Origin: F1-60-MAGs149 sp037133755
GTDB taxonomy: Bacteria > Actinomycetota > Thermoleophilia > Gaiellales > F1-60-MAGs149
Length of the DNA: 50,571 nucleotides
Direction: 5' to 3'
Assembly: GCA_037133755.1 (NCBI GenBank)
Contig: JBAXNN010000016.1
Coordinates: 1 to 50,571 of the forward strand
In this document: one piece after another, positions 44,216 to 50,571 of the stretch
Position numbering within the stretch: position 1 is the first letter of the stretch
Layout of the letters: each line of letters starts with the position of its first letter
Notes under the pieces: model-generated
Database searches by the model: none
What the model was told of the DNA's origin: nothing
The model's input: only the letters and a program-made list of their open reading frames with translations
Translations under genes and position numbers: made by a program

Positions 44216-46605
44216 GTCTTGACGTTGCGGACGATCGGCTTGCCGAGCTTGCCGTTGACCTTCGGGGTGACCGTCACCCGCCAGCTGCCCGTCGGTGCGT
44301 TGATGCTGCACTTGATCCTCGTGCCGATGGGACGACAGACACCCACACGGACGATGTTCTTGCGCTGCGCCTTGATGGTGTACGTGGTGCCCTGATTGCG
44401 GGTGAAGAACACCCGAACGCTGTCGGCCGCACCGTCGACGGTCCACGTGCCGGAGGCCGGTGGGGTCTTGACGACTGCAGGCGCAACTGGCGTGCTGGCG
44501 GGAGACGTCGATCCAAAAGCAATGGGAGAGATGACACCACACCCGTAGATCCGCGCGGAGTCGATGTACCAGCCCGCATCAGCACCGCCGGTATCCGTCG
44601 CCACGCGGAAGCGGACGCGCACGCTGTGCCCCACGAGGCTCGAGAGATCGATGCGCGTCGTGTGCCCACCGTTGCTGCCGTTGACGAACGCCGCGCGGCC
44701 TTGGAGAGGATTGTCGCTGTTACCCGCCGCGTTGATCGTGCCCGAGTAACCGTTGATCATCGGTAGGCCGTTGACATCGGTCCACGGCCCACCGTCAGAG
44801 GAGTACTCGACAACACCACCGTCGTATCCCTGACTTATGTCGCTCTCGAATGCGTACCAGTGGCTGAACGAGAGGTAGCCATCAGCGGGTACCGTCACGC
44901 CGGTGGTCATGGCCATCGTCGAGTCGCTTTGCACCGCCGAATCGAAGCCACGCACGTTGCCAGAGGCGGCTGTTGGCCAGTGCATGTCAAGACCGTCGGG
45001 CGAGGTCTGATTGCTGCCACGCCAGAGGTCGGATGTGCCGAGCGTGTGACCGATCGTCCACCTGGCCGTCGAGCCTCCGTCGAATCCCTCGGAGAAGACG
45101 TCGGTCGGGGTTCCTGTCGCGCACACGGCGGGTGGCGTCGACAGGTCCGTCCGGAGCTCGGTGGCGGCAGTCGCCTTCGCCACCTGCTGACAGTCCATGG
45201 TGGTGATGCCCGCGGTCCCCGCCGTGGCAAGGGTCGCGCACGAGGCGTCGAGCGTGTCGGCTAGGTCGGCGAACCCGGAAGCGAACCGCAGTGTGAGCTC
45301 GGTCTGGTACCACAGCCATGCCGACTTGGTCAGGCCGATGCCCGCGACCGTCTGGCCGTTGAACGTCGCGCCGTCGGCAATCAGGAACGCCGTCTTGTTT
45401 GCGACGCCGCTGTTGGTGTGCACGCCGCCGTTGTCGGCCTCACCCGTGAAGAAGTTAGGGCTTGTTACCTTGTCCGGATCGCCGTAGGTCGGCGGGTTCT
45501 CCATGTCGCGAATCGCGCCTATCGGGAGGTCCTCGCCTAGCAACCAACGGTTCGCCGCGGTATCCGTTCTGGGCGAGGTACCAGGATTCGAAAGATCAAC
45601 GAACTCGCCCATGATGTCTGACATCGCCTCGTTGATGGCACCCGGCTGGTACCAGTAGATGAGTTTCGACGTGTAGTCGGTGACGCCGTGCGTCAGTTCG
45701 TGCCCAACGACATCGTCCGCTGTCGCGTACGACAGGCCGTAGACCATCTGACGGCCATCCCAGAACGCGTTGGCGTACGGGCACCCACTCTGACACCAGC
45801 GGACGGTCGACACGATGGGCATGCCCGCGCCGTCGATCGAGTCGCGTCCGAGCGCCGCGTAGAAGTCGTAGGTGACACCCGCAAAGTCGTAGGCGTCGTT
45901 GACATCGGCTAAGAGGCTCGGTGCACCGTTCTCCGTCCGAGCGAAGGCCGAGTCGCAGGGGACCCGGCCGTCCGAGTTCGCGGCGTCGCACACGTGCCGC
46001 ACCTTCGCCGTGCGGATCAGGTCCATCCTCTGGACGATGTACCCCGTCGTGGCGTCAACGAACACCCGCTGCCGCACATCAGCTCCGTCGGCCACCTCGA
46101 GGTCCCAGACGAGCGCAGGCTTGAACGGTCCAGGGCCGCCGAGGATCCGTGCGTCGTAGATGACAAGCGACGGCTCACTCGCCACGAAGCCCGCGTGTCC
46201 ACCCTTGTCGAGTGCACGGACAGCACGGTCTCGCGCCTCTACCGCACTGATCGACGGCCCCATCGCGGGCGACGCGTCGTCGAGCACCTCGCCGTTAGCC
46301 GCGAGGACGCGACGCTGCGCGTCAACGGTCACGACGACCTCTCCGCCCAGCACGGGAACGCCATGGAGTTCCTGGTCCAGACGCACGATCGTCGTGCCAC
46401 TAACGCCGCGCGTCTCCCCTGCCGGCACGAGCTCTTCAGCCTCGGCGCCATCGACGAGTGCCGGGCGCTGCTCTACAAACGCGGTCGCGGCCTCGAGCGG
46501 CGTGTCGGCAGCGGTGATCCCCGCCGGACGATACGACAAGGCCGAAGCCGACGCCGTGCAGGCGAGCAGGCCGACGACGACCAGGAGCGGGAGAACGCGC
46601 TTCAC
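44212..46605 (-). CDS. Secreted M4 (thermolysin-family) metalloprotease with C-terminal extensions
   Basis: 797 residues from the GTG at 46605. A signal peptide (LLVVVGLLACTASASA) is followed by an FTP-like propeptide (about 40-170: ...VVRLDQELHGVPVLGGEVVV), then the catalytic domain with HELTH (GHELTHGVTDYTS), zinc Glu in GAINEAMSDIMGE, and the second catalytic His in NGGVHTNSGVANK. After about residue 510 come an MAM/jelly-roll-like domain (FSEGFDGGSTARWTIGH ... YLSFSHWYAFESD ... AGWYIDSARIYGCG) and a ~90-residue beta-rich tail. TACTGT lies 6 bases before GTG 46605 and overlaps nothing else, favouring this start over GTG 46611. The enzyme digests extracellular protein. Confidence 0.93.
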   Translation of the reverse strand: MKRVLPLLVVVGLLACTASASALSYRPAGITAADTPLEAATAFVEQRPALVDGAEAEELVPAGETRGVSGTTIVRLDQELHGVPVLGGEVVVTVDAQRRVLAANGEVLDDASPAMGPSISAVEARDRAVRALDKGGHAGFVASEPSLVIYDARILGGPGPFKPALVWDLEVADGADVRQRVFVDATTGYIVQRMDLIRTAKVRHVCDAANSDGRVPCDSAFARTENGAPSLLADVNDAYDFAGVTYDFYAALGRDSIDGAGMPIVSTVRWCQSGCPYANAFWDGRQMVYGLSYATADDVVGHELTHGVTDYTSKLIYWYQPGAINEAMSDIMGEFVDLSNPGTSPRTDTAANRWLLGEDLPIGAIRDMENPPTYGDPDKVTSPNFFTGEADNGGVHTNSGVANKTAFLIADGATFNGQTVAGIGLTKSAWLWYQTELTLRFASGFADLADTLDASCATLATAGTAGITTMDCQQVAKATAATELRTDLSTPPAVCATGTPTDVFSEGFDGGSTARWTIGHTLGTSDLWRGSNQTSPDGLDMHWPTAASGNVRGFDSAVQSDSTMAMTTGVTVPADGYLSFSHWYAFESDISQGYDGGVVEYSSDGGPWTDVNGLPMINGYSGTINAAGNSDNPLQGRAAFVNGSNGGHTTRIDLSSLVGHSVRVRFRVATDTGGADAGWYIDSARIYGCGVISPIAFGSTSPASTPVAPAVVKTPPASGTWTVDGAADSVRVFFTRNQGTTYTIKAQRKNIVRVGVCRPIGTRIKCSINAPTGSWRVTVTPKVNGKLGKPIVRNVKT

Positions 46606-46759
46606 GACCACACAGTAGAGAAGCGTGGGCGCAGAGGATCTGACGCAGGAGCGCCGATCACATGCGGCACTCCCACAGCAGCGCGTTCACCGCGGTTGAT
46701 TCGATGGCGAAACGGCACTCCCGGCCGAGCCCAGCCGGGCGCAGCGATACCTTGACGCC

Positions 46760-47443
46760 ATGCGGATTCGCCCGTTTCCCAAACCGCCGACGAATGCGGC
46801 GCGCGAATCGACGGTCCCCGCAGCCGCTCTCGTCCTGATCTCGTTCGGGCTGTACTGGCTGCTCCCCGGCCACTTCAAGCCGGTACCGGCTCTCATCATG
46901 GTCGTGCTGGTCATCTTGCTGATTGCGTTGCTGGTCGTCTTCGTGCCGAACCGCCACGCCGAGGTCGCACGCTGGCAACGCGCGCTTGTCATGCTCGTGA
47001 TCGCCGCCATCACCCTCTCGAATGCCTACGACCTGTTGCGCCTGCTGGAGGCGCTGTTGTCGAAGGACCAGATCATGACGGGGCGCGAGTTGATCCTCTC
47101 TGCCGGTGTCATCTGGTTGACGAACGTCATCGTCTTCGGCCTCTGGTACTGGGAGCTCGACCGTGGCGGCCCGGGCAAGCGTGCCGCCGCCCGCGATGAC
47201 GAGACCCTCAGGCAGTATCCCGACTTCCAATTTCCCCAGATGGAGAACCCGACGCTGGCGGAGCCCGACTGGCACCCGCGCCTGCTCGACTACATCTACT
47301 TCTCGTTCTCGAACGGCACGGCGTTCTCAGCCACCGACGTGATGCCGCTGTCGCACTGGGCGAAGTCCCTGATGATGGTGCAGGCCGGCTCGTCGCTCTT
47401 GCTCGTTGTGCTCGTGACGGCGCGTGCCGTCAATGTGCTCTGA
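46760..47443 (+). CDS. DUF1345-like membrane protein
   Basis: 227 residues with six predicted membrane helices. The DUF1345-like block DYIYFSFSNGTAFSATDVMPLSHWAKSLMMVQAGSSLLLVVLVTARAVNVL (in parts) ends the protein, with SNGTAFSATDVMP resembling the pore-like SxGxGYGD pattern of related two-helix channel families. The N-terminus is RIRPFPKPPTNAARESTVPAAALVLISFGLYWLLPG. Role unknown. TACCTT lies 6 bases before the ATG (leaderless-type). Confidence 0.82.
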   Translation: MRIRPFPKPPTNAARESTVPAAALVLISFGLYWLLPGHFKPVPALIMVVLVILLIALLVVFVPNRHAEVARWQRALVMLVIAAITLSNAYDLLRLLEALLSKDQIMTGRELILSAGVIWLTNVIVFGLWYWELDRGGPGKRAAARDDETLRQYPDFQFPQMENPTLAEPDWHPRLLDYIYFSFSNGTAFSATDVMPLSHWAKSLMMVQAGSSLLLVVLVTARAVNVL

Positions 47444-47494
47444 CGATTTCAAAGCGCCGTACCGCGACCATCAGCGACCCGCAACGCCAGACGC

Positions 47495-47950
47495 TTAGCT
47501 CTCGATCATCGGTGCGATGGCTTCGGTGATCCCCGACTCCGCCTGCTGCCTGAGTCCAGCCGTGACGACCTGCGTGTCTTCATACACATCAAAGGTGTGG
47601 GCCTTGCCCCACTTGATGCCAATGACGTGACACCCACGATTTACGTAGGGCTCGCCGTTCAGCAGCGTCGTCGTCGCAACCCAGCGAGCGACGACCGTGG
47701 TGTTCCATGGCATCCCCGTGACCAGCACGTTCGTGACGTCGAACTTTAGGTCGGGGAGCACGACGCCCACGCGCTTGAACCACTGCCCCAACGCCTGCTT
47801 GTCATGACGCGTTCCGCCGAGCGCATTGGTGCCCGCGAAGTGATGCGTCAGCTGCGAATCAGCGACTCCAGCGAGCACCTTGTCGTAGTTGTGGTTTTGC
47901 ACATCAAGGAACGTTTCTCGGACTTTCTTCGCGATGATCGACCGGTACAT
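47495..47950 (-). CDS. SnoaL/NTF2-like polyketide-cyclase-fold protein
   Basis: 151 residues. Alternating helices and strands of the SnoaL/NTF2 fold: VRETFLDVQNHNYDKVLAGVADSQLTHHFAG (in parts), the central HDKQALGQWFKRVGVVLPDLKFDVTNVLVTG, and VVARWVATTTLLNGEPYVNRGCHVIGIKWGKAHTFDVYEDTQ. Many relatives are small-molecule enzymes or stress proteins; no substrate can be named. Starts at ATG 47950. The 200 bp upstream (47951-48152) show no gene; a CACAGCAA.TGTCGT motif occurs twice there about 63 bp apart. Confidence 0.85.
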   Translation of the reverse strand: MYRSIIAKKVRETFLDVQNHNYDKVLAGVADSQLTHHFAGTNALGGTRHDKQALGQWFKRVGVVLPDLKFDVTNVLVTGMPWNTTVVARWVATTTLLNGEPYVNRGCHVIGIKWGKAHTFDVYEDTQVVTAGLRQQAESGITEAIAPMIES

Positions 47951-48152
47951 AATCTGGAAACAGACCTTTCGGATAGACGAAGAGACAACGAATCGTGCTC
48001 CCGCCCGAGCAGTATGTCGCGAAGCAGAAGGCGATATTCGGTCCGCACAGCAAGTGTCGTACTACCCGTGGGGGTCAACGTGGCAAATGTCGTGGCAGCC
48101 GTACCACCCCCACAGCAACTGTCGTGGTAGCCACAACCTGGCTCTATGTCGT

Positions 48153-48602
48153 TCAGTCCCAGATGACATGACGCGTACGCGTCTTCGAACGGGAACGCTC
48201 GAATTGCCGGATGCGTTCATCGCCTGTCAGGAGTGGGAGATCAAGCACTCGCGCCGTGGCGTAAATCAATCGGTCGGCGGGGTCCGCGTGGAACCCCTCT
48301 TCCCCTAGTTCCACACAAGCGGCGGCCACGTCGGCCGTGAGCGGATGCACGGTGAACGGCTCGACCGAACCGGCCACGACCAGCCAGTCTCGTGTTGACT
48401 GATTAAGCGTGATGCGCCCCTGTCCGACCAGCATCGCCACTTCCCACTGGCAGATCGCAGGCACCTCTACAGCCGTGGCATCAGCAAGAACGCGTCGTGC
48501 CTTGCGCCCGATTCGCTCGTCTGCTCCCCCCATCGCGAAGAGCCAGGTGTGCGTGTCGACCACGCACCCGCTCGAGCTAGCGGGCAGCATCCCACTCAAC
48601 AC
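48153..48602 (-). CDS. VapC-type PIN-domain toxin
   Basis: 149 residues. The PIN RNase tetrad is visible: first Asp in VVDTHTWLF, Glu in ICQWEVAML, Asp in HADPADRLIYATA, and Asp in LLTGDERI. It overlaps the Phd-type gene by 26 bp, in antitoxin-first order, so the pair is a type II toxin-antitoxin module. The true start could be the internal ATG 48590 or a GTG near VVDTHTW. RNase activity is inferred from family. Confidence 0.88.
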   Translation of the reverse strand: MLSGMLPASSSGCVVDTHTWLFAMGGADERIGRKARRVLADATAVEVPAICQWEVAMLVGQGRITLNQSTRDWLVVAGSVEPFTVHPLTADVAAACVELGEEGFHADPADRLIYATARVLDLPLLTGDERIRQFERSRSKTRTRHVIWD

Positions 48603-48816
48603 CGATCGGTGCCATCAGCTCATCGTCCGAGCACAAAAACGTCACGCTTCCTGCCAGAGATTGCGGCGCCGCGGCCGGACCTACCTCGACGAGCGGCTTG
48701 CCGTAGCGCGTGACGACGAGCTTGCGCCCTGTTCGAGCAACGTCCGCCGACAGCCGGAGGCAATTGGCCTTGAACTCGCTGATGCTGACGGTGATAGTCG
48801 TTCCCGTGACGTCCAT
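48577..48816 (-). CDS. Phd/YefM-type antitoxin
   Basis: 79 residues: the N-terminal DNA-binding strand-helix TVSISEFKANCLRLSADVARTGRKLVVTRYGKPLVEVGP (in parts) is the Phd/YefM signature, and the acidic C-terminal tail should wrap the PIN toxin. TAAAGT lies 7 bases before the ATG at 48816, so the message is probably leaderless; the region around it (48817-48840) is the likely autoregulatory operator. Divergent from the GrdB-like gene 140 bp away. Confidence 0.87.
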   Translation of the reverse strand: MDVTGTTITVSISEFKANCLRLSADVARTGRKLVVTRYGKPLVEVGPAAAPQSLAGSVTFLCSDDELMAPIGVEWDAAR

Positions 48817-48955
48817 GCTGACTACTTTACATGGTCAAAACGCACACAGCTCGCATGGACACTCGCGGGATAGGCACGGATGTGCGCAACACTCGTCGGG
48901 CAAGCCGGCGCCACCGGCGCCGGCGACTACGATGACCGAGACGAAAGGGCCCTCC

Positions 48956-49747
48956 ATGTCCGACTATCGCGGCTTCGCACAGCTCGAGTACGACCACGTG
49001 CGTGCAAATTTCTTTGCCGACTTCGACTGGACCTGCTTCGACACCCCGTCGCTGCGGACGCTGCCGAAACGACCGCTGTCCGAGGCCCGCGTTGCGCTGA
49101 TCAGTACTGCCGGCGTGCACCTGCCCGACGACTCTCGCCACGCTGGCGGAGCAGACGGCGACCATACGTATCGCGCAATTCCCGCGGACGCGGCGGAGGT
49201 TGCACTGCACCACGGTGGGTACGACACCAGGCGGGCTCGACTCGACCCCGACGTCGTCTTCCCGTTGAACCTCCTGCGAGAACTCGCCAACGACGGCCTC
49301 ATCGGCGACGTCGCACCCACGGCCTACGGTTTCATGGGATACATCCCCCACACCGGCCCATTGCTGCGCGAGACGGGCCCGGAAGTTGCCCGTGCCCTGA
49401 TCGGCGATGCCGTCGATCTCGCCCTCCTCGTCCCGGCTTGACCGGTCTGCCAGCAGTCGGTCGGACTGCTGCAACGAGTGCTCGACGACCACGGTGTGCC
49501 GACGGTGTCGATCACGCAGATCCCCGAGATCACCGAGCTTGCACAGCCGTCGCTGTCGTGCTTCGTGGCGCATCCGTTCGGACTGACCCTCGGGAACATC
49601 GACGACAAGGACACGCAGCGCGCTGTCCTACTCGCCGTCTTGGAGGCCGCGTACTCGGACGCCCCAGCGGGCTCGATCGTCGATCTCGGATTCACCTGGG
49701 AGCTTGACGACCTGCGCGAGCGTCAACTCCGCAACGAGGCGCTCTGA
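48956..49747 (+). CDS. GrdB/PrdB-family selenoprotein, TGA at 49439-49441 read as selenocysteine
   Basis: 263 residues when TGA is read through. N-terminal part: MSDYRGFAQLEYDHVRANFF, ARVALISTAGVHLPDD, and PTAYGFMGYIPHTGPL, then the redox motif LLVPA-U-PVCQQSV (U162; UxxC), and a homologous C-terminus (VLDDHGVPTVSITQIPEITE, VAHPFGLTLGN, QRAVLLAVLEA). The family includes glycine/betaine/sarcosine and D-proline reductase selenoprotein B subunits; the single-domain size is like PrdB (about 240 residues). It probably transfers electrons or reduces a small amine or amino acid; substrate unknown, and no other reductase subunits are in view. TACGAT (48928-48933) and GAAAGGG support ATG 48956 over ATG 48932, which would lie within the -10 box. 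A SECIS hairpin follows the TGA. Confidence 0.9.
49451..49471 (+). promoter_or_regulatory. Near-canonical bacterial SECIS hairpin
   Basis: CAGCAGTC (49451-49458) pairs perfectly with GACTGCTG (49464-49471) around the loop GGTCG. In E. coli fdhF the SECIS loop presents GGUC at nucleotides 22-25 counted from the U of UGA; here GGTC occupies 21-24. Stem, loop and spacing all fit SelB recruitment. Confidence 0.9.
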
Positions 49748-49755
49748 CCCATCCC

Positions 49756-50571
49756 GCGCAGCACTCGTCGGGCAAACCGCAGCCCCTCTACATTTTCCAC
49801 GCGCAGGCGGGGTGCCGGAGCGGCCTAGAGCCGTCGCAGTGGCGCCGGCGTTCCGTCACCGCTTCTCGACGGTGACAGGAACCATGCTGCTCAAGGCCGG
49901 CACAGCCGGGCTTGACGAGGTTGATGGCACGTTGGCCCGAGTGGCGCGCAGCACTGGTTTCTCACGAGGCGGTCTTGAGAGCCGGCGCCACCCACCATCT
50001 CGGAGGGATCGTCACTGCTCGCCGGTGACCACCGACGATGCTGCTCAAGGCGAGCTCTGCTCGGCTTGACGCCCCTGATCCACGCAAGAACCCTGATCCC
50101 GCGCAGCACTCGTCGGGCAAACCGCAGCCCCTCTACAATCCCACGCGCAGGCGGGGTGTCGGAGCGGCCTAACGAGGCGGTCTTGAGAGCCGGCGCCCCA
50201 ACCACCCGGGTTCCAACCACCCCACTCGGCGGGGACCACCGACGATGCTGCTCGAGCACGACGCAGTCGGGCTCGACACACCTGAACACGCGCAATCCCT
50301 GAACCACGCGCAGCACTCGTCGGGCAAACTGCAGCCCCTCTACAATCCCACGCGCAGGCGGGGTGTCGGAGCGGCCTAACGAGGCGGTCTTGAGAGCCGG
50401 CGCCACCAATCCAGCTCGGAGACATTCACGCTGCTCGCCGGTGACTACCGACGATGCTGCTCAAGACGAGCGCAGCTCGGCTTGACACCCCTGATCCACG
50501 AAGCACTGCTGCACCAGCGCAGCACTCGTCGGGCAAACCGCAGCCCCTCTACAATCCCACGCGCAGGCGGG
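49756..50571 (+). repeat. Tandem array (~208 bp) with tRNA-Ser-like 5' halves, continuing past the right edge
   Basis: Units start with GCGCAGCACTCGTCGGGCAA at 49756, 50101, 50308 and 50517 (spacings 345, 207, 209; the first interval holds an extra degenerate half unit near 49943). Units 2-4 carry a -10-like TACAAT, then GGCGGGGTGTCGGAGCGG; in the complete units 2 and 3 this continues into a D-arm-like segment and a GGT-CTTGAGA-GCC anticodon arm with anticodon TGA, as in tRNA-Ser. After GCCGGCGCC the match to tRNA ends: no proper T arm or pairing 3' acceptor follows. A 20-bp match to the unit start also lies upstream of the selenoprotein gene at 48884-48903. Confidence 0.8.

Noticed and set aside
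49439..49441. TGA as a true stop or nonsense mutation splitting a pseudogene
   Set aside because: The C-terminal half remains fully open and family-like, TGA lies exactly at the known Sec position, and a SECIS hairpin with correct loop and spacing follows.
49756..50571. Array units as selenocysteine tRNA (selC)
   Set aside because: Attractive beside a selenoprotein gene, but the anticodon loop is CTTGAGA (TGA, serine), not TCA, and the long D stem and 8-bp acceptor of tRNA-Sec are absent.

Overview
The window is high-GC bacterial DNA, densely packed with genes on both strands. Several traits point to a high-GC actinobacterium: a pyrimidine operon with a PyrR-binding leader and no attenuator, many promoters whose -10 box lies only 6-7 bases before the start codon, DUF2252 and EamA genes, and two small toxin-antitoxin pairs. 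A deep-branching class such as Thermoleophilia is my best guess, held loosely. No plasmid, phage or insertion-sequence block is present. The accessory material is two families of palindromic repeats, one REP-type transposase gene, tRNA-derived debris and the toxin-antitoxin pairs.

Layout. 1-7180 (minus) is a pyrimidine operon, leader peptide-pyrR-pyrB-pyrC-carA-carB (carB runs off the left edge), with a PyrR-binding hairpin in front. 7269-8291 is a REP/RAYT unit: a REP-associated tyrosine transposase between inverted palindromes, with a 48-bp tandem array. A second pair of the same palindromes lies at 11319-11508. 8201-14483 holds a TadE-like secreted protein, a zinc-ribbon/coiled-coil protein, two sister membrane proteins, an MFS exporter and a DUF2252 protein. 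14538-14837 is a SelW-like selenoprotein with an in-frame TGA, beside a broken yceI gene. 15741-20170 holds citrate synthase, a secreted protein, a GcvT-fold protein, one intact tRNA-Ala and two decayed tRNA-Val-like copies. 20245-26666 holds an SDR, an amine oxidase, an M20 peptidase, LemA, a second tRNA-Ala, a Met-rich pentapeptide-repeat protein, a GlcG/HbpS-like protein and SixA. 26905-27704 is a DUF5615/DUF433 toxin-antitoxin pair. 27983-31142 pairs an aldehyde dehydrogenase with an APC permease. 31238-36421 includes BtpA, tilS and hpt. 36533-41710 includes a fused siroheme decarboxylase, a lipoprotein cytochrome c, a HAD phosphatase, serS and another APC permease. 41707-47950 includes two EamA transporters and an M4 metalloprotease. 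48153-48816 is a VapC/Phd-type pair. 48956-49747 is a GrdB/PrdB-family selenoprotein with an in-frame TGA and a near-canonical SECIS hairpin. 49756 to the right edge is a roughly 208-bp tandem array carrying the promoter and 5' half of a tRNA-Ser-like gene.

The most important result is the pair of hidden selenoprotein genes. Each would be split or lost if TGA is read as stop. Each keeps clear family homology on both sides of the TGA, places the TGA in a redox motif (CxxU in the SelW-like protein, UxxC in the GrdB-like one), and has a hairpin with GU in its apical loop at the right distance. The organism should therefore have a working selenocysteine pathway (selA/B/C/D), none of which is in this window.
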